Shown: one piece after another, positions 1 to 7,685 of the stretch
Position numbering within the stretch: the stretch's first letter is position 1
Layout of the letters: every line of letters starts with the position of its first letter
Source: an uncultured Erysipelotrichaceae bacterium
GTDB taxonomy: Bacteria; Bacillota_I; Bacilli_A; Erysipelotrichales; Erysipelotrichaceae
NCBI GenBank assembly: GCA_947385085.1
Contig: CANDJN010000024.1
Coordinates: 1 to 33,997 of the forward strand
DNA length: 33,997 nucleotides
Reading direction: 5' to 3'
Position numbers and translations under genes: made by a program
The notes under the pieces: model-generated
The model's database searches: none
Told to the model about the DNA's origin: nothing
What the model saw: the letters and a program-made list of their open reading frames with translations, nothing else

Positions 1-1141
1 CTGTATTTGGAGTAGCCGTTGCGGTTTCACTCCACCCTGATGTTGCCTGTGCAATGCTTTTCTTTGTTTGTGTGGGATCATCAAAGGCAATTGTCGGTGA
101 TTCTTTTATGATTTTCACATGAATAACACCGGTTTCTTTTGTTCTATATGGATCATTTGCGAAATTAGATGCATCATAATATAATCGGTCATTTGTGCTT
201 TCATCTACGACCCTAACTTTAAAATAATAATCACCAACCGGCAGTTTATTGGTAATATCTACTTTAGCTGTACCTTGTGTAGAATCAGCATTTAATGAAA
301 AATATTGAGATGGAGTTGTATATGTTCCTGTTCCACTAGCATTTGTATCATATATATAGAAATGATATGGTCCTTCACCTTCGGTTGTATCAATGTTAAG
401 AATTGTTTGATTTGTATTATTTATTGCATCGTTATATGGTTTTGTGATATTTGTCTTATCTGATGTAATTGTTTTTATGATTCCTTTTTGGGGTAAATTG
501 ATTTCCATGACAGTATGCAGTGTACTAGCCGTACTTGTTCCCAAAACTAAATGCTTATATTGAACCCCCCCTGCAACAGCTCCTCCATGGGCGAAGTAAA
601 AGAGCACACGAATCCCATTATCGGCATAAGCATCCAACCAAAAATTACTACTCTTATCTATTATTGAAGTAAGGTTAGAAATAGCAGTGTTATCTGTTTC
701 GTTACTTGTGATTGCATTATATTCTGGTAAGGTCATTAACCTCAAGATAGATAGATTCGTACCGGTATTCATGCCTTCAATAAATTTCCCATTCGCTTCT
801 GTTGTATTGGCAGAGCCATAAACGCCTTGTACCTTTGTCATGCAAGGTTGCATCTCTGATTCATATATCTCTCCTGCAAGATTATAATTACAACTATATT
901 TTGTTCCTAAATTTTCTGATGCAATATAGCCTTTACCACTTGCATTATCGGTATAAATTATTTTCCACTCTACACCTTTCATTTCAAAGCTATTTTTATT
1001 GCTTCGCTCAAAAACATCACCCGGCCGATAGTATTGCGTACTTACGGATGCCGCTTTCATTTCCCTACTATAATAAGCATATCCCACAGAAAAAGTCCCC
1101 ACCAGTGCACACATACATACGAGAAACTTTTTCCATTTCAT
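1..1141 (-). CDS. Exported surface-type protein, N-terminal part (cut by window edge)
   Basis: Open reading frame running leftward off the window, so only about 380 N-terminal residues are visible. The start ATG (1139-1141) follows a strong AAGGAGG site. The N-terminus is a signal peptide: MKWKK, then a hydrophobic stretch (about residues 6-23), followed by AYYSREMKAAS, where cleavage is plausible. The mature part is polar and rich in Asn, Thr, Ser and Asp. It looks like a beta-rich extracellular protein with Ig-like or fibronectin-like segments (for example a GDYYFKVRVVD strand pattern around residues 305-315). No enzyme motif was recognised. It lies downstream of, and on the same strand as, the membrane-anchored sigma factor gene, with about 200 AT-rich bases between. 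Adhesin or cell-surface role is inference; the missing C-terminus would show whether it has a sortase or membrane anchor. Confidence 0.75.
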   Translation of the reverse strand, partial: MKWKKFLVCMCALVGTFSVGYAYYSREMKAASVSTQYYRPGDVFERSNKNSFEMKGVEWKIIYTDNASGKGYIASENLGTKYSCNYNLAGEIYESEMQPCMTKVQGVYGSANTTEANGKFIEGMNTGTNLSILRLMTLPEYNAITSNETDNTAISNLTSIIDKSSNFWLDAYADNGIRVLFYFAHGGAVAGGVQYKHLVLGTSTASTLHTVMEINLPQKGIIKTITSDKTNITKPYNDAINNTNQTILNIDTTEGEGPYHFYIYDTNASGTGTYTTPSQYFSLNADSTQGTAKVDITNKLPVGDYYFKVRVVDESTNDRLYYDASNFANDPYRTKETGVIHVKIIKESPTIAFDDPTQTKKSIAQATSGWSETATATPNT

Positions 1142-1255
1142 AGTAATTCCTCCTTGAAAAGTTATAACTCCGTTTACTGTGAACGGATTCAAAATGAAAT
1201 AGTTCGCAAAATATGAAAAAAATTCACTTTATTTTTATAAATACTATGTGTTTAT

Positions 1256-1284
1256 ATAATATCACATAAATTTATAAAACAAAA
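1256..1284 (-). promoter_or_regulatory. Candidate promoter and leader of the exported-protein gene
   Basis: On the minus strand, TTTTGT (1279-1284), a 17-base spacer and TATTAT (1256-1261) with an upstream TG give an extended -10 arrangement. The leader to the start codon is about 110 bases and very AT-rich. It contains a small hairpin (TCCGTT/AACGGA) around 1170-1188, just upstream of the ribosome binding site. The -35 match is weak. Confidence 0.35.
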
Positions 1285-1339
1285 TGAATTCGCTATTAAA
1301 ATATATAATTAATGTATTTAATATGAAAATATTATGTTT

Positions 1340-2380
1340 TTATCCAAATATTCCCAAATCATCTTTGATATATTCAGCCATAGATGCATAGGCTCCGCCA
1401 TATTTGATCAATACATCATAAAGTCTTTTTACTTCATCTTGATCAACATCTTCATCAACATATGCGGCATCATATAATGCACTGTAGGCATCGCGGGCAT
1501 CCTGTATAACTTCCCCGCGATAGACAAAATAGGGAAAAGGGACAAATTCACGATCAACAACATTTTCATCTACGGCATCGGATACGGGATTGGAACTGTG
1601 ATTCATCACCATATATGCGCCTGCAGCTACCGTTAAGCCCATTGCGGTACACACAGCCGCATTGAGAAATGATTTTTGCCGCAGTTTTTTTACATTCGGT
1701 GCTGTGATCATATGACCGGGATACACCAGTTTTTGAAACTGATCCGCAAACACCACCGCCAACAGTGCTTCCATACCGGCGCTCTCAAACGTAATTTGAA
1801 CCTGTTCTTGTTCCTGAAACTGTTCCACAATCTTGCGCAATTCTTTTTTTGCGACATTCAAACGACTTTTCACCGTTCCCTCTGGAATCCCCAGAATCTC
1901 GGCAATTTCCGCCATCGTAAACCCTTCAAAATACTGTAACATCAGCACTTCCCGATAAATTCCCTTTAGTTGTTGTAAACACGAATTCAGAATTTCTTTA
2001 TTATTTTGATGGCGAAAGGATTGTTGGGGATTCATATAATAACGCTGTTCGCTTTGTCGATACAAAAGCTGTTCTTCATTTTGACTTAAAATGCGATCAC
2101 GACGTTTTTCATAAAAGCGCGATACTTTAGAAATTGCCACGCGATTCAGCCACGCTTTAAAAAAACGCGGTTCCTGTAATTGCGATATTGATTTTTTAAC
2201 CTCAATCAGAGTATCCTGAACAATATCCATCGCATCGGCACTTTCACTTACTCGTTGTAAGACAATATAATAAATCAGCTTCTCATACTTCTTCACTAAC
2301 CACTCAAAAGCTTCTTCATCCCCTGTTTGAGCCCGCACAACGATTTCTTCTTCATTCCACTTTTCATTCATGATCATCAT
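1340..2380 (-). CDS. ECF-type sigma factor with C-terminal membrane-spanning extension
   Basis: About 346 residues. Region 2 lies near residues 15-95 (including DAMDIVQDTLIEV and RFFKAWLNRVAISK). Region 4 lies near 130-185 (YREVLMLQYFEGFTMAEIAE, then the helix-turn-helix LGIPEGTVKSRLNVAKKEL). ECF sigma factors normally stop there at about 160-200 residues. This one continues with about 50 residues of linker, one hydrophobic segment (SFLNAAVCTAMGLTVAAGAY, near 237-256) and an acidic tail of about 85 residues that would be extracytoplasmic. The layout suggests a sigma factor fused to its own membrane tether or anti-sigma-like module; this is inference. Start: ATG at 2380 is taken because AGAAAG lies just upstream; ATG at 2371 is an alternative. 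No separate anti-sigma gene is adjacent; the next gene downstream encodes an exported protein. Confidence 0.85.
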   Translation of the reverse strand: MMIMNEKWNEEEIVVRAQTGDEEAFEWLVKKYEKLIYYIVLQRVSESADAMDIVQDTLIEVKKSISQLQEPRFFKAWLNRVAISKVSRFYEKRRDRILSQNEEQLLYRQSEQRYYMNPQQSFRHQNNKEILNSCLQQLKGIYREVLMLQYFEGFTMAEIAEILGIPEGTVKSRLNVAKKELRKIVEQFQEQEQVQITFESAGMEALLAVVFADQFQKLVYPGHMITAPNVKKLRQKSFLNAAVCTAMGLTVAAGAYMVMNHSSNPVSDAVDENVVDREFVPFPYFVYRGEVIQDARDAYSALYDAAYVDEDVDQDEVKRLYDVLIKYGGAYASMAEYIKDDLGIFG

Positions 2381-2395
2381 TCGCTTTCTGTTTTT

Positions 2396-2425
2396 ATTAT
2401 ATAACCTAGAATCTATAAAAGTAAA
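2396..2425 (-). promoter_or_regulatory. Promoter of the sigma factor gene
   Basis: On the minus strand, TTTACT (2420-2425), an 18-base spacer and a perfect TATAAT (2396-2401). The predicted start of transcription is only about 10-20 bases before the ATG, so the leader is very short. Confidence 0.6.
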
Positions 2426-2478
2426 TATATATTTCAAATAAAATACAACAAAGCAAAATTTAATCTATAGAAATGATG

Positions 2479-2505
2479 AAAAAAACGAGGAATTTCAATT
2501 CCTCG
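2479..2505 (-). terminator. Intrinsic terminator behind the decayed degV tail
   Basis: Minus-strand hairpin with stem CGAGGAA/TTCCTCG (2486-2505) followed by seven T residues. The same hairpin occurs behind the live degV at about 3762-3783 but without the T-run there. This copy therefore looks like the original degV terminator, displaced by about 1.27 kb. Confidence 0.75.
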
Positions 2506-2655
2506 CATAGCCTTTTCATCCTCAAGAATTTCCGCGCCGATTCCGGTCAAACCGGGGCCGGTATGTACCCCTATGATGGTGTAATCTGCCCGTTCACTAA
2601 TAGCACATGATTCAGCAGCTTTTCTTTCATATAAACCGCTGCTTCTTTCTTTAAA
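2486..2655 (-). pseudogene. Decayed duplicate of the degV 3' end
   Basis: The minus strand encodes VHTGPGLTGIGAEILED, matching the C-terminus of the intact DegV (VHTGPGLIGIGVEILED). The nucleotide match continues through the stop region and the hairpin, and upstream to the end of the fic gene, about 165 bases in all. This copy has lost the DegV stop (TAA to GAA after ILED) and carries a one-base deletion shortly before VHTGPG, so it has no coding integrity. The 80-codon reading frame that spans it is an accident. Together with the live degV end it brackets the fic gene. Confidence 0.85.
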
Positions 2656-3445
2656 TATCTCTATTCTCAAAAACATCTTCTGTTTTTAGACTAGCAGATT
2701 CTTCTACAGCATTAGAAAACTCTCTTTTTACTGTTTCAATTGTATTTTTATATATACTCATTTTTTGATCAAGCCTCAGCTGACATCTTTCAAACACATT
2801 AACCAGTCCTGTAACATCATTTACTGTTTGTGCTTCATATAGTGCTTTCTTATATTCAGTATCGTATTCCTGATCTATTGCGATCAAATCAATTTTTTCC
2901 ACGATACACTGTTTTAATATTATGAAGCGTCCAATTCGTCCGTTCCCGTCTTGAAATGGATGAATTTTTTCAAATTCCGCATGGAAATAGGCGATGTCGT
3001 AAATGCTCTTATCTTCTTTTTCTCTCCAATTCATAAGAAGGTTATATATTAGTCCATCTACCTCATGGGGAAGTGCGGTTTTTAATCCTACATGGCTTAA
3101 ACGATTTTCATATTGTTTCCACTTTCCAATATTATGAATTTCATCATCAATGCTTCCTTTTTTCAAAGTACGATGCCAATCAAACAATAAAAAGCGATTC
3201 AGTTCTTCACTCATCGTATTAATAACCTTATCAAATACCTCTAAAGAATTTTGAGTTTCTATTACATCATCATAAAAATGACTTCCTTCTACTTTTCTTT
3301 TATTTAAAAGCTGAGCTAAATTTTCTTTAGAAAAAGTGCTTCCTTCTAAATGATTAGAGTGATATAAAAATTCTATTTTCAAATCATCATAAAATGAATT
3401 TTTAATTTTTGATAATTTTTTGATTTCTTGAATTCCGACAATCAT
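2651..3445 (-). CDS. Fic-domain protein (probable AMP transferase), class II-like
   Basis: 264 residues. The catalytic Fic motif HPFQDGNGRIGRF is near residue 162, matching HxFx(D/E)GNGRxxR with the catalytic His and the nucleotide-binding Gly/Arg residues intact. An N-terminal SNHLEGS (near residues 30-36) fits the (S/T)xxxE(G/N) inhibitory motif, whose Glu blocks ATP in self-inhibited Fic proteins. Its N-terminal place makes this class II-like, so no separate antitoxin is needed. The family usually transfers AMP to a protein hydroxyl; the target is unknown. Start ATG at 3445 follows GGGAGGG. The gene sits between the live degV end and a decayed copy of it, so it looks like an acquired or rearranged segment. 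No integrase or transposase is nearby. Confidence 0.9.
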   Translation of the reverse strand: MIVGIQEIKKLSKIKNSFYDDLKIEFLYHSNHLEGSTFSKENLAQLLNKRKVEGSHFYDDVIETQNSLEVFDKVINTMSEELNRFLLFDWHRTLKKGSIDDEIHNIGKWKQYENRLSHVGLKTALPHEVDGLIYNLLMNWREKEDKSIYDIAYFHAEFEKIHPFQDGNGRIGRFIILKQCIVEKIDLIAIDQEYDTEYKKALYEAQTVNDVTGLVNVFERCQLRLDQKMSIYKNTIETVKREFSNAVEESASLKTEDVFENRDI

Positions 3446-3792
3446 AATAGTCCCTCCCTAAAATCTTCCATTTTGAATTGAATCATGAATACCTAGGTAC
3501 ATCTAATTTCATTTTTAATATTCTATAAAGTGGTTAGAATTCACAACTTATTATACCAAATTTCCTTATCGTATAACAGATGCTTTCAATGTTACTTTAT
3601 TTCAAAGAAAAAGAAACAAATCTAACATTTTGCAATACAAAAAAGCAATCGTAACGATTGCTTAGTGTTTTCCTCTTATTCAAGCATTCCATTTCGTTTT
3701 TGCTGTCTTCATCACACACGTATAACTTAAACCTTTGACCGCTGTAATATTAAACCACTAATACGAGGAACTTCAATTCCTCGCATAGCCTT
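3446..3792. other. Intergenic stretch between degV and fic
   Basis: It holds a candidate extended -10 promoter for fic on the minus strand (TGG then TATAAT, 3550-3555, about 100 bases before the ATG), a 10-bp palindrome TACCTAGGTA at 3491-3500, a minus-strand terminator (3639-3663), and the T-less copy of the degV hairpin (3762-3783). Between the two hairpins a short minus-strand frame ends in CVMKTAKTKWNA and a stop at about 3679. It may be the tail of a lost gene but is too short to identify. Confidence 0.5.
3639..3663 (-). terminator. Terminator of the DUF1836-degV operon
   Basis: Perfect minus-strand stem AAGCAATCG/CGATTGCTT with a three-base loop, followed by six T residues. It lies 130 bases downstream of the degV stop and is the first good terminator there. 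Confidence 0.75.
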
Positions 3793-4653
3793 TTAATCTT
3801 CAAGAATTTCCACGCCGATTCCGATCAAACCGGGGCCGGTATGTACTCCTAATGATGGTGAAATCTGTCCGCTTACAAATAGCTCATGATTCGGTAATTT
3901 TTCCTTCATATAGGCTTCTACTTCTTTTACCGTTTCTTCACATCCGCCATGACAAACAGCCAGATTTATGTGCTTGTGACCTTCCGCAAACTTCAAAGCT
4001 AGATCCATGGTTCGACTGATGGATTGCTTGCGTCCGCGTACTTTCGCAATCGTATAATAGACACCCTTTTCATTACAGGAAATCACCGGTTTTAAATTCA
4101 GCGCATTGCCAAACAAGGAAGCGACCAAACCGATGCGGCCGCCTTTTTGTAAATATTCCAAGGTTTCTACCACAAAGAATACTTTCGATCGTGCCACGTC
4201 ACTTTCCAGCTTTTTACAGATTGTGTTAAAGTCATCGCCCGCATCACGATAGCGAGCAGCCTGAATGGCATGAAAGCCTGACGCTATCGCAATATTCTTC
4301 GTATCCAGAATAAAGATTTCCAGATCGTCAATATCCTGCGCCATCAGATGAAGCATATTATTCGTACCGCTGAGCTGTGAGGATAACGTCACCACGATGA
4401 CCTTTTCATAACCATCGCGCTTGATCTGATCAAAGGTCTCATGAATCATGGCCCCGCTGGGCAAGGAAGTGGTAGGAATTTCGTTATTCAAATTATCATA
4501 GACTTCCTGTGGTGATATTTCAACCCCATCCAAATACTCACGATCCCGATATACGATCTTCATCGGTAAAACATAGATGTGATACTGCCGCGCCAAATCT
4601 TTCGGCACATCGCAACAGCTGTCGGTCATAATCGCAATTTTTTCCTTATTCAT
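3793..4653 (-). CDS. DegV family fatty-acid-binding protein
   Basis: 286 residues from ATG 4653, the usual DegV size. Family marks are IAIMTDSCCDVP at the N-terminus, TTSLPSG (fatty-acid carboxylate pocket), SSQLSGTNN, a RIG block after EYLQKGG, and the C-terminal GVHTGPGLIGIG. DegV (FakB-type) proteins bind a fatty acid and present it to a FakA kinase for phospholipid synthesis; no fakA is in the window. The start at 4653 is preferred over the upstream ATG at 4680 because AAGGA sits seven bases before it. This start overlaps the end of the DUF1836 gene by 8 bases (ATGAATAA), implying translational coupling. The last 100 or so bases are duplicated at about 2.5 kb. Confidence 0.92.
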   Translation of the reverse strand: MNKEKIAIMTDSCCDVPKDLARQYHIYVLPMKIVYRDREYLDGVEISPQEVYDNLNNEIPTTSLPSGAMIHETFDQIKRDGYEKVIVVTLSSQLSGTNNMLHLMAQDIDDLEIFILDTKNIAIASGFHAIQAARYRDAGDDFNTICKKLESDVARSKVFFVVETLEYLQKGGRIGLVASLFGNALNLKPVISCNEKGVYYTIAKVRGRKQSISRTMDLALKFAEGHKHINLAVCHGGCEETVKEVEAYMKEKLPNHELFVSGQISPSLGVHTGPGLIGIGVEILED

Positions 4654-5206
4654 GTTCTTGTCCTTCTTTCTTTCCATCACGTTGTATGTATACTACCTTC
4701 TGCGCTACCAATTTCTGAGCCAACGCCTGCGCTGCCATTTTCACAACCATGGCATTATATGGAATATCTTCTGTTTCCGGCAATGCCCCATTTTTCAAAA
4801 TCTGCGCCGCACATCCAGCAAAAGCCTTTTCCTGTTCTTCACAATACAGATTATATGCATTGTGAGTACCGCTTAACGACGCCTGATAGGCAATACCGTC
4901 CCGCACCTCACTAATGGTTAAAATCTGCTTTAATAAGGTAATCGCAATCAAATACGCAATGTGTTCCTTATTGTATTTTTTCTTGATGGGCTTGGGAATC
5001 AGCTTCAGCTTTACATAATTATTGACCATCGCATTGGTAATAATACGCTCTTTCCCATCATTCAAGATATTTAAATAGCGTTCAATCAAAGTAATGATTT
5101 GATCCATGTAAATATCAAAATCCGGCAATTCTTCCCATCGGGGTAAATGATAATTCAACAGATTATGTGCGAACTGCTTCAATTCATCCAATGATTTCTC
5201 GTCCAT
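4646..5206 (-). CDS. DUF1836 domain protein
   Basis: 186 residues from ATG 5206, chosen because CGGAGA lies eight bases upstream; a longer frame would start inside the promoter. The central part has a MerR-like helix-turn-helix pattern (ITNAMVNNYVKLKLIPKP followed by KKKYNKEHIAYLI) typical of DUF1836. The C-terminal half is helical and Ala-rich. DUF1836 proteins have no established biochemical role; DNA binding is inferred from the helix-turn-helix. It is co-transcribed with degV with overlapping stop and start. A perfect 21-bp inverted repeat abuts the operon's -35 box, so self-regulation of the operon is a reasonable hypothesis. Confidence 0.85.
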   Translation of the reverse strand: MDEKSLDELKQFAHNLLNYHLPRWEELPDFDIYMDQIITLIERYLNILNDGKERIITNAMVNNYVKLKLIPKPIKKKYNKEHIAYLIAITLLKQILTISEVRDGIAYQASLSGTHNAYNLYCEEQEKAFAGCAAQILKNGALPETEDIPYNAMVVKMAAQALAQKLVAQKVVYIQRDGKKEGQEHE

Positions 5207-5233
5207 AATATAATCTCCGTTTATTCTGTATAT

Positions 5234-5262
5234 AGTATAATCCAATTATTATAATTAGTCAA
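5234..5262 (-). promoter_or_regulatory. Promoter of the DUF1836-degV operon
   Basis: Minus strand: TTGACT (5257-5262), exactly 17 bases, then TATACT (5234-5239). A near-consensus housekeeping promoter about 28 bases before the DUF1836 start codon. Confidence 0.8.
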
Positions 5263-5282
5263 TCTAGTTTTTAAAACTAGAT
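5262..5282. promoter_or_regulatory. 21-bp perfect inverted repeat next to the -35 box (candidate operator)
   Basis: Two 10-base arms, ATCTAGTTTT and its exact complement, around a single T. The repeat shares one base with the -35 TTGACT, a position suited to an activator or repressor dimer. It is followed by an A-run, so a weak hairpin role is possible but less likely. Confidence 0.6.
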
Positions 5283-5390
5283 AAAAAAATAACTGTTCTT
5301 CACTGTCACCTTCTGATAAATAATTTGGTGATTTTTATTACCACAATTTCGTTAATGATTGCTTATCTATGACTTTCATGTGAAATACCT

Positions 5391-5424
5391 AAAAACACCC
5401 ACCTAATTTCTCAAGTGAGCGTTT
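5391..5424 (-). terminator. Terminator of the AAA/DUF4143 ATPase gene
   Basis: On the minus strand an 11-bp stem (arms AACGCTCACTT and TAGGTGGGTGTT, three G-T pairs) with a short loop is followed by a T-run, about 65 bases past the ATPase stop codon. Confidence 0.55.
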
Positions 5425-5487
5425 ATAAATTTATTTGTTTTTTTCATCTATCGTGATTTAGTAAATTATGATACCATCTTTTTTTGC

Positions 5488-6693
5488 TTAGTCGCTTTTT
5501 CCCAACAACCAATCCAATGCGTTGATACGGCGGATTCCGTCATAGTCTGCCTCCGGATCTTCATCAAGAGTCAGAATAAGTTTAGGGTAATGATCAGCTA
5601 TTTTCTGAAGCGGTGCAAGCTCTCGCATCAAGGTGTTTTCATCTCTTACTGTTGCGGCTACCTGATAATAAACAATCCGCTTACCATCCATGACAACAAA
5701 ATCCACCTCTAGATTATCAACCTTGCCTATATACACATCATATCCACGGCGTAACAGTTCAAGATACACCACATTCTCCAAAATGTGTCCAACATCGGTG
5801 GAACGGTAGCCAAGTAGCATATACCGCATCCCAATGTCAACCACATAGTATTTTCCAAAAGTTTTCAGGTATTGCTTACCCTTGATATTATATCTTTTTG
5901 CCTGATACACAACATAGCTTTCCATCAATGCAGCGATATATTTTTCAACAGTCTTGACGTCGATCTTTCTTCCATCTGAAGTCAGTGTATCCGCGATCTT
6001 TTTCGAGGATAACGGATTGCCGATGTTATCAAACAAAAAGCGAAGCACGCTTTTCAGCATCATTGTGTCGGTGATCTTTTTTCGTTGCATAATATCCTTT
6101 ACCACAATGGTGCTAAATAATGCGTCAAGGTAGTCCCGAATTTCTTTTGGCTGCCCTGCCAGTTCTAGAGTATATGGGAACGAGCTGTTTTCCAAATAAT
6201 CCACATACTTTCTCGCCAGGTCGCTTTCGCTTCCGGTACTTTCAACATATTCCTTAAAGGATAGCGGCAGCATTTCAATTTGAACATATCTGCCCGAAAT
6301 GAGTGTTGCAATTTCGCTGGAAAGCATATAGGCGTTTGATCCGGTAATATATAAATCAATTCCTTTTTTGATATAAAGACTGTCTACAACCTTTGCAAAA
6401 TCGTCAATGTGATGAACTTCATCAAGAAAGATATAGGTTGTCTTATCTTTTACCAATCGTTCCCTGATGTAAGCGTGCAGATTTGATCCGTTAGTCAATT
6501 CCTCATAATCGTAATCTTCAAAATTGATGGCAATCATCTGTTCCGGCTGAATTCCCTGCTCTAACAAATAGTTCTGATAAATTTCAAGCAAGGTAGATTT
6601 GCCACAGCGACGAATTCCCGTTACAACCTTAATGATTTGCTTATCCTTAAAAGCGATTAACTTATCAAGATATTCTTTTCTTTGGATCAACAT
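5488..6693 (-). CDS. AAA-family ATPase with C-terminal DUF4143
   Basis: 401 residues from ATG 6693, which follows a perfect GGAGGTG; the longer upstream frame runs through the promoter. The Walker A motif is TGIRRCGKSTLL (near residue 27), Walker B is TYIFLDEVHHIDD, and sensor-type LYITGSNAYMLSSE follows. The C-terminal half (about 200-401) is the DUF4143 module, with LENVVYLELLRRGYDVYIGK and EVDFVV, a nuclease-like fold signature. These proteins are widespread in gut Bacteroidetes and Firmicutes; their physiological role is unsettled. It is monocistronic with its own promoter. Remains of at least two relatives lie at 31.1-32.3 kb, so the family has expanded and decayed in this genome. Confidence 0.9.
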   Translation of the reverse strand: MLIQRKEYLDKLIAFKDKQIIKVVTGIRRCGKSTLLEIYQNYLLEQGIQPEQMIAINFEDYDYEELTNGSNLHAYIRERLVKDKTTYIFLDEVHHIDDFAKVVDSLYIKKGIDLYITGSNAYMLSSEIATLISGRYVQIEMLPLSFKEYVESTGSESDLARKYVDYLENSSFPYTLELAGQPKEIRDYLDALFSTIVVKDIMQRKKITDTMMLKSVLRFLFDNIGNPLSSKKIADTLTSDGRKIDVKTVEKYIAALMESYVVYQAKRYNIKGKQYLKTFGKYYVVDIGMRYMLLGYRSTDVGHILENVVYLELLRRGYDVYIGKVDNLEVDFVVMDGKRIVYYQVAATVRDENTLMRELAPLQKIADHYPKLILTLDEDPEADYDGIRRINALDWLLGKSD

Positions 6694-6723
6694 AAAGCAC
6701 ACCTCCGTAGCATCTATACTTAT

Positions 6724-6752
6724 AGTATATCCAAACACCCCTCTAAAGTAAA
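6724..6752 (-). promoter_or_regulatory. Promoter of the AAA/DUF4143 gene
   Basis: Minus strand: TTTACT (6747-6752), 17-base spacer, TATACT (6724-6729), about 30 bases before the start codon. The surrounding sequence repeats TCCAAA/TTTGGA in both orientations, which may be incidental. Confidence 0.65.
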
Positions 6753-6964
6753 CACTTTTTGGATTGTATTCCAATAACTTTGATAAGCAAATAAGTATTT
6801 GGATTAATTTCCCAGGCATTATATTGATCAAATGGCTCGGTATTCATCACTAAAATTGTATCATATCATTCTTAAAATGTTACATAGCTGAAATTCAATG
6901 GAATTTTGTGTATGACTGTGGTATTCTAATTAGGAATAAAATACATAATATGTGGAGGTACAAA

Positions 6965-7369
6965 GTGGAAATCATATATAAAGAAACAAAAATTTTTAGA
7001 GAAGAAGATTTACAACGGCTTTTCCTCTCTGTGAAATGGGAATCAGGAAATTATCCTGAAAAACTTGTTAACGCCATGAAAAATTCAACTCATGTTATTT
7101 CCGCATGGCATAATGAACGTTTGGTTGGATTGGTTCGTGAATTGGATGATCAAGAAACCGTCGCATTGATTCATTATCTTTTGGTAGACCCACAATATCA
7201 AGGATTGCATATTGGAGATAGTCTGATGAAGCATTTAATGAAATATTTAGACAAGCTGCTATATGTAAAAATTATGCCTTCAGACCCAAAGACAATACCA
7301 TTTTATGAGCGTTATGGATTTAAGCAATATGAAAACTATTCCGCAATGGTAATAAAAAACTTTAATTAA
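6965..7369 (+). CDS. GNAT family N-acetyltransferase
   Basis: 134 residues. The start is taken as GTG 6965, seven bases after GGAGG; the upstream ATG at 6908 has no ribosome binding site. The acetyl-CoA motif is LLVDPQYQGLHIGDSLMKHL (residues about 71-90, with the Q-x-x-G-x-x-I/A core), preceded by the beta-strand pattern VALIHYLLV. The C-terminal IPFYERYGFKQYE is the usual GNAT motif B. Substrate is unknown. The gene stands alone between divergent and downstream genes with its own terminator. Confidence 0.88.
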   Translation: MEIIYKETKIFREEDLQRLFLSVKWESGNYPEKLVNAMKNSTHVISAWHNERLVGLVRELDDQETVALIHYLLVDPQYQGLHIGDSLMKHLMKYLDKLLYVKIMPSDPKTIPFYERYGFKQYENYSAMVIKNFN

Positions 7370-7427
7370 ATGTATTGTCTGAAATTTCTATTATGTACTC
7401 ACAACGCAATAAGCAACACAGCGTTAA

Positions 7428-7460
7428 AGCGCATGGAAATGTAATCTATGCGCTCCGTTT
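7428..7460 (+). terminator. Probable terminator of the acetyltransferase gene
   Basis: Stem AGCGCAT (7428-7434) and ATGCGCT (7448-7454) followed by a modest T-rich tail. It lies 58 bases past the stop codon. Confidence 0.45.
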
Positions 7461-7514
7461 TATTGTAATTAAGAAATGGTCTGTTTTATGAATTCCATAG
7501 CGATTTAGAATTGC

Positions 7515-7543
7515 TTGACAGGAGCTATGCGACATGTTATGAT
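7515..7543 (+). promoter_or_regulatory. Promoter of the MATE transporter gene
   Basis: Perfect TTGACA (7515-7520), 17-base spacer, TATGAT (7538-7543). It implies transcription from about 7550 and a leader of about 135 bases before the start codon. An imperfect repeat (CATAGC/GCTATG) surrounds the -35 region. Confidence 0.8.
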
Positions 7544-7549
7544 TCCCTA

Positions 7550-7670
7550 CGCATTCAATTTCATATCTAAAACTCAGCTTATGCGGAGTGTGGATTTTTC
7601 AGAGTAATCTTTTTCGCCACAGCTTTCGATAGGATGATTTCCTATTGATACTGTGGCTTTTATTTTAGTG
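7550..7670 (+). promoter_or_regulatory. Structured leader with terminator hairpin before the MATE gene
   Basis: From the predicted transcript start the leader can form a CGCAT/ATGCG hairpin (about 7550-7585). A long hairpin follows with arms GCCACAG (7616-7622) and CTGTGGC (7651-7657), an inner ATAGGA/TCCTAT pairing, and a T-rich run. This last element ends about 10 bases before the ribosome binding site and looks like an intrinsic terminator inside the leader, that is, an attenuator. No known riboswitch consensus was recognised. Confidence 0.55.
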
Positions 7671-7685
7671 GAGGTGTTAGTAATC

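Noticed and set aside
802..1143. Plus-strand 113-codon frame
   Set aside because: It lies opposite the exported-protein gene, which has a signal peptide and a strong ribosome binding site.
2434..2676. 80-codon minus-strand frame between sigma factor and fic
   Set aside because: It reads through a decayed copy of the degV tail, lacks a ribosome binding site and contains a terminator hairpin.
7550..7670. Guanidine, preQ1, purine or THF riboswitch in the MATE leader
   Set aside because: None of the conserved blocks of these classes is present by eye.
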